Assembly: GCA_025800385.1 (NCBI GenBank)
Contig: JAOXRS010000244.1
Span: 62,001-126,000 of the forward strand
Direction of reading: 5' to 3'
Length of the DNA stretch: 64,000 nt
From: Candidatus Albibeggiatoa sp. nov. NOAA
GTDB lineage: Bacteria; Pseudomonadota; Gammaproteobacteria; Beggiatoales; Beggiatoaceae
Shown here: positions 29,489-38,035 of the stretch, piece after piece
Layout of the letters: each line of letters opens with the position of its first letter
Position numbering within the stretch: position 1 is the first letter of the stretch
The notes under the pieces: generated by a model
Told to the model about the DNA's origin: nothing
Seen by the model: only the letters and a program-made list of their open reading frames with translations
Database searches by the model: none
Position numbers and translations under genes: made by a program

Positions 29489-29575
29489 AGAGTGATAAAT
29501 GCCGTTTGAAAAGTGCCGATAGCATAGACATCTTATTTTTTTTTGTCCACTTCAAAGCTGAATAGTTAGAGCGAT

Positions 29576-30751
29576 TTAAATGTCATCTCTGGGCATTTGA
29601 TGAGTAAATGGGGTTAAGGCAGCAATCAATTTATCAATATCCTCCATTTCATGTTGCGTAGATAAAGTGATTCTTAAACGTGCTGTATTTTGAGGCACGG
29701 TAGGTGGGCGAATCGCGGTCACTAAAATACCTTGCTGATATAATGCTTGGCTGATGTCTAATGCAAGCTGACTGTCTTTTAAAACAATTGGTTGAATCGG
29801 AGTATGTGACGGCATCAAAGGAATATCATGCTTTTCTGCTTCAGATCGAAAATAAGCAATTCGTTGTTGTAATTGTTCACGTCGCCAACCGTCTAATTGA
29901 ATCATTTCCAAACTGGTACGTAATGTAGTGGCCAAAGCAGGTGGTAAAGCCGTGGTGTAAATATAGCTTCGAGCCAATTGGATTAAGGTTTCAATCAACA
30001 ACTCACTGCCCACAACAAATGCACCAAATACACCAAATGCTTTGCCCAATGTGCCGACGATAATGGGTACATCATTGGGGGATAAATTAAAGTGCTCAAT
30101 GCTACCGCGTCCCGTTTCACCTAATACCCCAATGCCATGCGCATCATCCATCATCAGCCACGCTTCAGATTGTTTGCTTAATTGTGCAAGCTTAGGTAAA
30201 TTTGCAATATCCCCATCCATACTGAAAACGCCATCGGTTGCAACTAATTTTAATTCGGCATCGGATTTGGTTAATAAAGTTTCTAATTGTGTTAAATTGC
30301 TGTGTACATAACGGTGGATTTTGGCACGGGATAAAATGGCCGCATCTACTAAAGACGCATGGTTTAATTTATCCAAAAATACTGCATCTTGGCGGCCTAA
30401 TAACGCGCTGATGACACCGATATTGGCCATATAACCTGTTGAAAATAACAAGGCGCGTTCCGTACCCATGAATTCAGCAAAAGCACGTTCTAAAGCTTCA
30501 TGCTCATGGCTATGTCCTGTGACTAAATGCGATGCACCACTACCCACACCATATTTATCAACCGCTTGCTGTAAGGTGGTTTTAAGCTCTGGATGAGCAG
30601 CCAAACCTAAATAATCATTACTACAAAAATTTAAATAAGATTTGCCTTCAATGAATAATCGTGTGCCTTGCTCTGATTCATGGGTTTTGCGTGTACGGTA
30701 TAAGGCATTCTGCTGACGTTGCTTTAACTGCTGTTCTAGATAGGATTGCAT
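29576..30751 (-). CDS. bioF: 8-amino-7-oxononanoate synthase
   Basis: A PLP enzyme of biotin synthesis that condenses pimeloyl-ACP and alanine. Family motifs are NFCSNDYLGLA, GVGSGASHLVTGHS, DDAHGIGVLG and the PLP lysine in GTLGKAFGVFGAF. The ATG at 30751 gives 391 residues and the family N-terminus MQSYLEQQLKQRQQ. An upstream ATG at 30823 in the same frame would add 24 atypical residues and is not favoured. A broken copy of the first 25 codons lies at 33474-33549, between the two downstream kinase genes. Confidence 0.93.
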   Translation of the reverse strand: MQSYLEQQLKQRQQNALYRTRKTHESEQGTRLFIEGKSYLNFCSNDYLGLAAHPELKTTLQQAVDKYGVGSGASHLVTGHSHEHEALERAFAEFMGTERALLFSTGYMANIGVISALLGRQDAVFLDKLNHASLVDAAILSRAKIHRYVHSNLTQLETLLTKSDAELKLVATDGVFSMDGDIANLPKLAQLSKQSEAWLMMDDAHGIGVLGETGRGSIEHFNLSPNDVPIIVGTLGKAFGVFGAFVVGSELLIETLIQLARSYIYTTALPPALATTLRTSLEMIQLDGWRREQLQQRIAYFRSEAEKHDIPLMPSHTPIQPIVLKDSQLALDISQALYQQGILVTAIRPPTVPQNTARLRITLSTQHEMEDIDKLIAALTPFTHQMPRDDI

Positions 30752-30845
30752 GGTGTTGTAATACTGATGGCGTAGATGAATTGTAACAGCTTGATAATAA
30801 TGAAATGGGTAAAAGCCTGTCAATTGCCATTACCCAATATCCAGC

Positions 30846-33128
30846 TCAAGAAACAGCCATATAAGGTTTTACAATTTCGCAAATTTCATCCGAATCAAAT
30901 TGAGCCGTTAAGCCTTTTAGCTGTTTAAATAAAGGCGTAGCCAGCTCACCTTCAGAATGTAAGCTATCGAGATATTGATTAAGCTCTTCAATGTCACCCA
31001 TCATACCTAAATCAAATAATCTTGAAGCATATTCTGTTTGCAGTTCAATTTCGGAATGCAGTGATATGTCATCAGCTGATTGAGTCGGCTCATCAATTTG
31101 ATTAAATGTTTCTTCTTGTTCACAAACCCATTCCAACGGTAAATAATCGTGGATTGCTTGTAATAGTTCCTCTAAATGAATTGGTTTCGGTAAAAATACA
31201 TTACATCCTGCTTCTAAGCTTTCCGATTGTTGATAATAAAATACACTGGCTGAGGCAGCGATAATCGGTAATTGACTCCATTCGGGATGCTTTCTAATAC
31301 GGCGTGCTAATTCAAATCCATCCATTACAGGCATGACTAAATCCGTAATCAATAAATCAAAAGCTTGTTTTTCTATGGCTTCCCATGCTGCTTGCCCATT
31401 ATTGACTGCGGCAGTCTTAAATTGTAATGGTTCAAGTAAATTTTGTAATACCAATGCATTTTCAGATTTATCATCCACAATTAAAACTGAGAATGGCTTT
31501 GATCTTTTGTCAGTACGTTGATAGCCTTTTACGACAATCGGTGTTTTGGCTTTCGTAATCACAACCGTTGTTTCTTGTACGGGAATGGTAATGGTAAAAA
31601 TACTGCCTTGATTTGGGGTACTTTTAACATCTAAGTTACCTTGCAACATACTCACTAAATTACGTGTAATCGATAAACCTAGCCCCGTGCCTTCTGCTTT
31701 CTGATTAATATCGCCAGACTGTTGGAATGGTTTGAAAATTTCATCAAGTTCATCTTGTTCAATACCAATACCTGTATCAACTATTTGAAATTGCAATTGA
31801 TTATCTTTGTAAGCAGCAGTAAGTGTAACACCGCCATGATCTGTAAATTTAATCGCATTACCAATCAGATTCATTAATACTTGGCGCAAACGCTTTTCAT
31901 CTGCATGAATCCCAGCAGGTAAATGTGATAATTGCTCGTAATTAAATGCAATGCCTTTTTGCAAAGCTCGCATCATAAAAACTTCTGTGAGATTTTGTAG
32001 AAAATAGGCTAAATCAAAATCGGTTGGATACAGTTCAATTTTACCTGCTTCAATTTTGGCTAAGTCTAAAATATCATTAATTAAAGTCAGCAGATAATCA
32101 CCACTACGTTGAATAACGTTGATACCTTCTATTTGTTTTGCATTTAAACTGTGGTCACGTTGTAAAATTTGTGCGTAACCAAGAATCCCATTGAGTGGGG
32201 TGCGCAATTCATGGCTCATATTGGCGAGAAATGTACTTTTAGCTTGATTGGCTACTTCTGCTTGTACTTTGGCCTTTTCCGCAATGTCTTTGGCGGTGCG
32301 TAACTCCGTCTCAATTTGTTTTTGTCCCGTCATGTCCATATGTGTACCAACAAAACGTATCGGTTGGTTTTTATTATCCCAAACTGCGACACCTCGACTT
32401 AATACCCAAATATAATGACCATGCTTATGTTTCATTTGATATAAACTTTCATAGGCAGAAATTTTTTTATTCAAATATTCATCGATCCGTCTTTGAAAAT
32501 CAGTTAAATAATCAGGATGTATAAGCTGTTTCCAATCGGTCATTGCATTTGATAATTCATTTTGTTGATAACCGAGCATACTTTTCCAGCGAGGAGAGTA
32601 ATACATGGTATTATCTTGAATATTCCAATCCCATAAACCATCACTTGCACCTTGCATGGCTAATTCAAACCGTTCTTCGCTGCTGCGTAAAGCTTCTGTA
32701 CGTTCTTCAACAACGGATTCTAAAGTACTGTTATATTCTCGGAGTTGCTGGGGGCTAGGTAATGAAAGGGCTTGAGGTATTAAGAAGACAAGTAATATCG
32801 CGGTGAGGATGGATACGATGGCAGTAATGGCTTTCACAATACCTTCAATCCAGTAATAAGGTTCATATAAAGTGAGAATGGAAAATAAATGACTTGTACC
32901 GCAAGAAATAATAAATAAACTAAATAAGAGGAATATGCCTTTAAAAGGTAAATCATTGCGTTTTATTGTAAGATACAGCAACATAAAAGGAATAGAAAAA
33001 TAGGCAACCCCAATAGCAGTATCAGAAATGATATGAAGGCGTACAAGGTTCTCATCCCATTGAAAACAGTATCCATGTGGCATGTACTGTCCACTGGAAA
33101 ATAAAGCAGCAAGCAATGATTCTAACAT
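30846..33128 (-). CDS. hybrid histidine kinase with ethylene-receptor-like N-terminus (copy 1)
   Basis: A 760-residue membrane sensor. Residues 30-125 form a three-helix domain matching the ethylene-binding domain of plant ETR1. Asp36, Tyr43, Pro47, Ile73, Cys76 and His80 align with ETR1 Asp25, Tyr32, Pro36, Ile62, Cys65 and His69 at identical spacing; Cys/His ligate copper in ETR1. A PAS domain (about 150-275; [20 protein letters not shown]), HisKA ([11 protein letters not shown], His306), HATPase ([22 protein letters not shown]) and a receiver ([23 protein letters not shown]) follow. The last 70 residues are helical, without an HPt histidine. A nearly identical paralogue lies upstream at 33621-35909. 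The ligand could be ethylene or another small apolar molecule. Confidence 0.9.
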   Translation of the reverse strand: MLESLLAALFSSGQYMPHGYCFQWDENLVRLHIISDTAIGVAYFSIPFMLLYLTIKRNDLPFKGIFLLFSLFIISCGTSHLFSILTLYEPYYWIEGIVKAITAIVSILTAILLVFLIPQALSLPSPQQLREYNSTLESVVEERTEALRSSEERFELAMQGASDGLWDWNIQDNTMYYSPRWKSMLGYQQNELSNAMTDWKQLIHPDYLTDFQRRIDEYLNKKISAYESLYQMKHKHGHYIWVLSRGVAVWDNKNQPIRFVGTHMDMTGQKQIETELRTAKDIAEKAKVQAEVANQAKSTFLANMSHELRTPLNGILGYAQILQRDHSLNAKQIEGINVIQRSGDYLLTLINDILDLAKIEAGKIELYPTDFDLAYFLQNLTEVFMMRALQKGIAFNYEQLSHLPAGIHADEKRLRQVLMNLIGNAIKFTDHGGVTLTAAYKDNQLQFQIVDTGIGIEQDELDEIFKPFQQSGDINQKAEGTGLGLSITRNLVSMLQGNLDVKSTPNQGSIFTITIPVQETTVVITKAKTPIVVKGYQRTDKRSKPFSVLIVDDKSENALVLQNLLEPLQFKTAAVNNGQAAWEAIEKQAFDLLITDLVMPVMDGFELARRIRKHPEWSQLPIIAASASVFYYQQSESLEAGCNVFLPKPIHLEELLQAIHDYLPLEWVCEQEETFNQIDEPTQSADDISLHSEIELQTEYASRLFDLGMMGDIEELNQYLDSLHSEGELATPLFKQLKGLTAQFDSDEICEIVKPYMAVS

Positions 33129-33210
33129 GGTCAGACCCTCGATAAGAATGTATATAGTTGCTTATTGTGATAGTAATCGAATAAATAGCATTTTTCTATA
33201 TTCATTATAT

Positions 33211-33240
33211 TTTATAGGTATATAATCTTATTTAATTCAA
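33211..33240 (-). promoter_or_regulatory. candidate promoter of kinase copy 1
   Basis: On the minus strand TTGAAT (33235-33240) and TATAAA (33211-33216) are 18 bases apart. The same boxes and spacing are kept upstream of copy 2. A TATAAT also lies a few bases downstream. A GAGGG ribosome binding site precedes the ATG. Confidence 0.5.
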
Positions 33241-33441
33241 GCAAAACCTATGTAATAAAAGTAAATATTTCTGTAAAAAAGGGATGCTATTGAATATAGT
33301 GTTATTTTAGAATAAATTTTGTATTGCCTTCTTTTTAAGAAAAATTGGAAATAATGCAAAAAAACACAGTTTATTAAAATTTAAAACAAACAAGAACGCA
33401 TAATTTTTGCCGCCTTTGCAAACAAAAAAATTATATTAACC

Positions 33442-33471
33442 ATGTTAAAACCAATGTTGATGATATGCTTG
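33442..33471 (+). pseudogene. putative remnant of the 5' end of a lipoprotein gene
   Basis: Thirty bases from ATG at 33442 match the first 30 bases of the Cys-rich lipoprotein gene at 36128 at about 26 positions (MLKPMLMICL versus MLKPILTIFL). The match stops at the bioF remnant. The upstream sequence does not match, so this is probable rather than certain. Confidence 0.45.
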
Positions 33472-33473
33472 AA

Positions 33474-33549
33474 CCCATGGGTTTTATATGTACGGTGTAA
33501 GGCATTTTGTTGGTGTTATCTTAACTATTTATTCTAGGTAGGATTGCAT
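33474..33549 (-). pseudogene. bioF 5'-end remnant
   Basis: On the minus strand ATG at 33549 is followed by codons for MQSYLE and then a stop; the remaining bases to 33474 still follow the bioF 5' sequence, with a one-base deletion and many substitutions. Sequence on both sides of the intact bioF start at 30751 is matched, including TAGGATTGCATGGT. It is an inactive by-product of the kinase duplication. Confidence 0.8.
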
Positions 33550-33620
33550 GGTATTGTGATAGCTTGATGACAATATAAAATGGGTAAAAGCCTATCAATC
33601 ACTATTACCCAATATCCAAC

Positions 33621-35909
33621 TCAAGAAACAGCCATATAAGGTTTTACAATTTCACAAATTTCATCCGAATCAAATTGAGCTGTTAAGTCTTTCAGTTGCT
33701 TAAATAAAGGCGTAGCCAGCTCACCCTCAGAATGTAAGCCATCAAGATATTGATTAAGTTCTCCAATATCGCCCATCATTCCCAACTCAAAGAGTTTTGA
33801 AGCATATTCTGTTCTCAATTCAATCTGTGCTTCTGTATGAGATAGCGCATCATCGATTGGTTGAATAGGCTCATCAAGTTGACTACGTGTATCTTCTTGT
33901 TCACAAACCCATTCCAACGGTAAATAATCATGGATTGCTTGTAATAGTTCCTCTAAATGAATTGGTTTCGGTAAAAATGTATTGCATCCTGCCTCTAAGC
34001 TTTCTGACTGCTGATAATCAAATACACTGGCTGAGGCAGCAATAATGGGGACTTGATTCCATTCTGGGTGCTTTCTGATACGGCGAGCTAATTCAAATCC
34101 ATCCATTACAGGCATGACTAAATCCGTAATTAATAAATCAAAAGCTTGTTTTTCCATGGCTTCCCATGCTGCTTGTCCATTATTGGCTGCGACCACTGTA
34201 AACTGTAATGGTTCAAGTAAATTTTGTAGCACGGATATATTTTCGGGTTTGTCATCGACAATTAAAATTGAAAATGGCTTTGATATATTTTTAGTATGTT
34301 GATAACCTTTTACGACAACAGGTGTTTTGGCTTTCATAACTGCAACCGTCGTTTCTTGTACAGGAATAGTAATGGTAAAAATACTGCCTTGATTTGGTGT
34401 GCTTGTAACACGTAGTTCACCTTGTAACATCTCGGTGAGATTGCGTGTAATGGTTAGCCCTAAGCCTGTCCCTTCTGCTTTTTGATTAATATCGCCTGCT
34501 TGTTCAAATGGTTTAAAAATTTCATCAAGTCTATATTGTTCAATACCAATGCCTGTATCAACTATTTGAAATTGCAATTGATTATTCTTATAAGTTGAGG
34601 TGAAAGTAACGCCCCCTTGATCTGTAAATTTAATCGCATTACCAATCAGATTCATTAATACTTGGCGCAACCGTTTTTCATCTGCATGAATCCCAGCAGG
34701 TAAATGTGATAATTGTTCATAATTAAATGCAATGCCTTTTTGCTTTGCTCGCATCATGAATACTTCGTTTAAATTTTGGATAAAATAAGTAAGATCAAAA
34801 TCAGTTGGATACAGTTCAATTTTACCTGCTTCAATTTTGGCTAAGTCTAAAATATCGTTAATTAAAGTCAGCAAATAATCGCCACTACGTTGAATAACGT
34901 TGATACCTTCAGCTTGTTTAGCATTCAAACTGTGGTCACGTTGTAAAATCTGTGCATAACCTAAAATGCCATTTAGCGGGGTGCGTAGTTCATGGCTCAT
35001 ATTGGCGAGGAATGTACTTTTGGCTTGGTTGGCTACTTCTGCTTGTACTTTAGCTTTTTCTGCAATATCTTTGGCGGTACGTAATTCTGTCTCAACTTGT
35101 TTTTGTCCCGTCATGTCCATATGCGTACCAACAAAGCGTATAGGTTTGCCTTCATTATTCCAAACTGCTACGCCACGACTCAATATCCAAATGTAATGAC
35201 CATGTTTGTGTTTCATTTGGTATAAACTTTCGTATGTAGGCGTTTGCTTATTTAAATAATCATCAATACGTTTTGTAAAGTCAGCCATATCATCAGGATG
35301 TATAAACTGTCTCCAGTCCATTATTTCATCTGATAATTCATCTTGTTGGTAACCGAGCATACTTTTCCAACGAGGAGAATAATACATAGTGTTATCTTGA
35401 ATATTCCAATCCCATAAACCATCACTTGCACCTTGCATGGCTAATTCAAACCGCTCTTCACTGCTGCGCAAAGCTTCTGTACGTTCTGCTACCACGGATT
35501 CTAAAGTACTGTTATATTCTCGGAGTTGTTGGGGACTAGGTAATGAAAGGGCTTTTGGTATTAAGAAGACAAGCAATATCGCCATTATGACGGAAATGAT
35601 AGCAGTAATGACTTTTACAATACCTTCAATCCAGTAATAAGGTTCGTATAAAGTAAGAATAGATAATAAATGACTTGCTCCACAAGAAATAATAACCAAA
35701 CTAAATAAGAGGAATATGCCTTTAAAAGGTAAATCATTGCGCTTTATTGTAAGATACAGCAACATAAAAGGGATGGAGAAGTAAGCAATCCCAATGGCAG
35801 CATCAGAAATAACATGAAGACGAACAAGATTTTCATCCCATTGAAAACAGTATCCATGTGGCATGTACTGACCACTGGAAAATAAAGCAGCAAGCAATGA
35901 TTCTAACAT
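33621..35909 (-). CDS. hybrid histidine kinase with ethylene-receptor-like N-terminus (copy 2)
   Basis: A 762-residue paralogue of the kinase at 30846-33128 with the same domain order: ethylene-binding-like domain (Asp36, Tyr43, Pro47, Ile73, Cys76, His80 all kept), PAS, HisKA (His306 in [11 protein letters not shown]), HATPase and receiver ([23 protein letters not shown]). Most of the protein is identical to copy 1. Differences cluster in the PAS domain ([17 protein letters not shown]), around the receiver start and in the acidic stretch before the C-terminal helices. This is consistent with a fairly recent duplication and retained function of both. It is probably expressed from its own promoter (35993-36022). 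Confidence 0.9.
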   Translation of the reverse strand: MLESLLAALFSSGQYMPHGYCFQWDENLVRLHVISDAAIGIAYFSIPFMLLYLTIKRNDLPFKGIFLLFSLVIISCGASHLLSILTLYEPYYWIEGIVKVITAIISVIMAILLVFLIPKALSLPSPQQLREYNSTLESVVAERTEALRSSEERFELAMQGASDGLWDWNIQDNTMYYSPRWKSMLGYQQDELSDEIMDWRQFIHPDDMADFTKRIDDYLNKQTPTYESLYQMKHKHGHYIWILSRGVAVWNNEGKPIRFVGTHMDMTGQKQVETELRTAKDIAEKAKVQAEVANQAKSTFLANMSHELRTPLNGILGYAQILQRDHSLNAKQAEGINVIQRSGDYLLTLINDILDLAKIEAGKIELYPTDFDLTYFIQNLNEVFMMRAKQKGIAFNYEQLSHLPAGIHADEKRLRQVLMNLIGNAIKFTDQGGVTFTSTYKNNQLQFQIVDTGIGIEQYRLDEIFKPFEQAGDINQKAEGTGLGLTITRNLTEMLQGELRVTSTPNQGSIFTITIPVQETTVAVMKAKTPVVVKGYQHTKNISKPFSILIVDDKPENISVLQNLLEPLQFTVVAANNGQAAWEAMEKQAFDLLITDLVMPVMDGFELARRIRKHPEWNQVPIIAASASVFDYQQSESLEAGCNTFLPKPIHLEELLQAIHDYLPLEWVCEQEDTRSQLDEPIQPIDDALSHTEAQIELRTEYASKLFELGMMGDIGELNQYLDGLHSEGELATPLFKQLKDLTAQFDSDEICEIVKPYMAVS

Positions 35910-35992
35910 GGTTGAACCCTCGATAAGAATGTATATAGTTGCCTACTTATGATAGTAATTGAATCGGTATTGTTTTTCTATATTCATTATAT

Positions 35993-36022
35993 TTTATAAG
36001 TAAATAACGTTATTTAATTCAA
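35993..36022 (-). promoter_or_regulatory. candidate promoter of kinase copy 2
   Basis: On the minus strand TTGAAT (36017-36022) and TATAAA (35993-35998) are 18 bases apart, as in copy 1. The spacer holds the palindrome ATAACGTTAT, which in copy 1 reads ATAAGATTAT. Confidence 0.5.
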
Positions 36023-36127
36023 AGCAAAACCTGTAAGTTAGAAACAGCTAAATCATTCATTACGACAAAAAGCAAATACATACCCGTCTATATCAATCAC
36101 ATTTTGATTAGAGAAGCTATATTTCTT

Positions 36128-36499
36128 ATGTTAAAACCAATTTTGACCATATTCTTGCTCACCATGTTTATATCAGGTTGCAATGAAACAAAATCAAACA
36201 ATGTACCACACTCCTTTTGCCCAGAAACCACTAGCCAGCAGCGCACAGATTGTGAAAAGGCAGGAGGCACAATAAAAAACGTGGGGCGAGCGCAATGTAA
36301 GCAGTGTATTTATTCGTACTCCGATGCAGGCAAATCGTGTACAGGTTCAAACCAATGCGAAGGACGTTGTTTAACTGAAGATAGAGCTGAAGCAGGTGGT
36401 TTTGCAACAGGCATATGTGAAGCGGATAGTAATGCGTTTGGATGTTCGCAAGAAATTGATGATAATGGTGTTGCCTTAGGTACACTTTGTGTTGATTAG
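36128..36499 (+). CDS. Cys-rich lipoprotein of unknown function
   Basis: The ATG at 36128 gives a compact lipoprotein signal (MLKPILTIFLLTMFISGC, lipobox FISGC, Cys18) and a mature protein of about 106 residues. An in-frame ATG at 36104 would add eight residues ahead of the signal and is less likely. The mature part has ten cysteines, with patterns such as RAQCKQCIYSYSDAGKSC, SNQCEGRCL and FGCSQEIDDNGVALGTLCVD. Small Cys-rich proteins with this ending occur in several gammaproteobacteria without known function. It is divergent from kinase copy 2. A hairpin follows at 36513-36562. Confidence 0.7.
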   Translation: MLKPILTIFLLTMFISGCNETKSNNVPHSFCPETTSQQRTDCEKAGGTIKNVGRAQCKQCIYSYSDAGKSCTGSNQCEGRCLTEDRAEAGGFATGICEADSNAFGCSQEIDDNGVALGTLCVD

Positions 36500-36512
36500 G
36501 CAATACAAATTT

Positions 36513-36562
36513 AAACCTAACACTAACTCATTAATATACGCTTGATAGGTGTCATAGGTTTT
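36513..36562 (+). terminator. hairpin after the Cys-rich lipoprotein gene
   Basis: AAACCTA-ACAC (36513-36523) pairs with GTGT-CA-TAGGTTT (36549-36561), with a two-base bulge. The T-run is contained within the stem end (TTTTAT), so termination is plausible but not strong. Confidence 0.45.
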
Positions 36563-36703
36563 ATGATCTTTATCAACGCTTAACCAAATAATGCTTGCAA
36601 TCGTGGCAAGACTTCAAACAACCCAGCTAATACACAACTGTTTTTATTGTTTATTTTATGCCTAAGGCAGGTGTATGTTGTTGCAGTATTATTTTAAACA
36701 ACT

Positions 36704-36756
36704 ACCAACTTATAATTACGACAAATATTATAAATAACGAAAGTTGGTGATTTTTT
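36704..36756 (+). terminator. terminator-like hairpin with T-run
   Basis: ACCAACTT (36704-36711) pairs with AAGTTGGT (36741-36748), with a long AT-rich loop, followed by GATTTTTT. It could be a second terminator for the lipoprotein gene or the end of an unseen transcript. Confidence 0.4.
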
Positions 36757-37117
36757 AAATTTTTTTGCTTGGTAGATATTTTTATTTGGTTGAAATTCAA
36801 GGGTAATTTTTCAATAACTGCTTTTTTTATATGGTTTATTACAACTTTAGTTGTATTTACAGGCGATGGGGGTTTATCTTATGATTTTCTCCGCGAGCAA
36901 AACGTTACACTTTAAGTTAAATATTTTTATTTAAAAATTAAAATTTAGATGTGTTATTTTTGTTCAGGGCTATAACGCTATGTTGTTATAGTGGATAGTG
37001 GGCAAAATTTATACTGAACGGAGTTGAAGTATCAGTATTGTTATTTAGGATACACGACGAATTAGTCATTGATTTTGTCCATACTTCTGAGTTAATAAAT
37101 TCTGTAAGGAAAATATA

Positions 37118-37933
37118 ATGTCTTGGTTTTCAAATTTATTGAGTGGTGCTGTGACTGTTGGAAAAGTGGCTATGGCAGTTGCATCTGCTCTGCCTGTAGC
37201 ATATGTAAAAAGAGATGTAGAATCAGATACTGAATTTTCCGTTTCTGGCCCAAGCTCTGCAATGTCATGTGGAGTGCATTTTTTTAGAAGCAATGCCAAC
37301 CCTGAAAAAGAAATGAAACTCTACGCGGGTAACCCAAATTCTCAACGGTATGTCCAATTGTCTATGGATAGTGATAGAGAGGAAGTTTATTCCCAGACGA
37401 TTACGCTACCTCCATATACTAAACATCCTTTCAAAGCAGGTGAGGATGTGCGAGTTTCACCAGAGACTATAGTAAATACTGGTTTTATTACAGGGAGTGG
37501 TGATATTGAGGATGGTAGTTTTTATAAGGGGGGGGATAAACTTTTTAGATTGACACTCAAAAATTTAAACCTGAAAAACGTGGTAAAAGTAGGTAAATTC
37601 ACCATCAGTATGAATACACAACAGCTTTTTATTGTAACTTCTGGGTTAGTTATATCTGGTATATCCAGCATGTATATCAAGACTAATGATGGAGTAGGTG
37701 TAAACTCAAATCTTCGGTTATCTGCAAAAAAAGAGGATAAAGATAAATTCTCGTTTAATATTGATTACTCAGCTCTTGGTATAGAACCTACTCATGATAC
37801 TATAAGAGGTAATTTGATCCTTGAACTCGATTCAGATACATCTGACGAGATGATTCTTCAACACTCATCAGAACTAATTGAGCCATTACATGAGGTGGAA
37901 AAGGAATTCTTCTTAAGGCATCATTATAGTTAG
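37118..37933 (+). CDS. orphan protein of unknown function
   Basis: A 271-residue protein I do not recognise. An AAGGA ribosome binding site precedes the ATG. The N-terminus is a weakly hydrophobic, Ala/Val-rich segment (LLSGAVTVGKVAMAVASALP) without a clear signal cleavage site. The rest looks beta-rich with alternating hydrophobic residues (FTISMNTQQLFIVTSGLVIS, FSFNIDYSALG, GNLILELDSDTSDEM), a GSGDIEDGSFYKGGDKLF turn and one Cys. It stands alone, preceded by a long AT-rich region and followed by a strong terminator. Horizontal acquisition is possible. Confidence 0.65.
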   Translation: MSWFSNLLSGAVTVGKVAMAVASALPVAYVKRDVESDTEFSVSGPSSAMSCGVHFFRSNANPEKEMKLYAGNPNSQRYVQLSMDSDREEVYSQTITLPPYTKHPFKAGEDVRVSPETIVNTGFITGSGDIEDGSFYKGGDKLFRLTLKNLNLKNVVKVGKFTISMNTQQLFIVTSGLVISGISSMYIKTNDGVGVNSNLRLSAKKEDKDKFSFNIDYSALGIEPTHDTIRGNLILELDSDTSDEMILQHSSELIEPLHEVEKEFFLRHHYS

Positions 37934-37980
37934 TTGGGGTTGAGAGAATTTTAATGATCTCTTTAATTTAAACTAGCTGT

Positions 37981-38026
37981 ATCTCGCAGATAGGATCGAG
38001 TGCTGGTGATGATCTGCGAGATTTTA
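37981..38026 (+). terminator. strong terminator between the orphan gene and metE
   Basis: ATCTCGCAGAT (37981-37991) pairs perfectly with ATCTGCGAGAT (38012-38022), an 11-bp stem followed by TTTTAAAT on the plus strand. It may also help end metE from the other side, but there is no T-run in that direction. Confidence 0.75.
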
Positions 38027-38035
38027 AATTAATGA

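Larger units (their letters stand above)
33129..33620. other. intergenic region between the tandem kinases, with duplication scar
   Basis: Bases 33129-33250 are a diverged copy of the region upstream of the other kinase, promoter included. 33442-33471 resembles the 5' end of the lipoprotein gene at 36128, and 33474-33549 is a broken 5' end of bioF. The sequence after that up to 33620 resembles the stretch between bioF and copy 1 (GGGTAAAAGCCT, ATTACCCAATATCCA). 33255-33440 is AT-rich and unlike the corresponding stretch at 36030-36127. Confidence 0.75.
36500..37117. other. AT-rich intergenic region
   Basis: This is a 618-base non-coding stretch. It holds two terminator-like hairpins (36513-36562 and 36704-36756) and a 7-bp inverted repeat CTATAAC/GTTATAG (36970-36991) that could be an operator for the next gene. 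I see no ORF with a ribosome binding site and no RNA gene. Confidence 0.55.
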
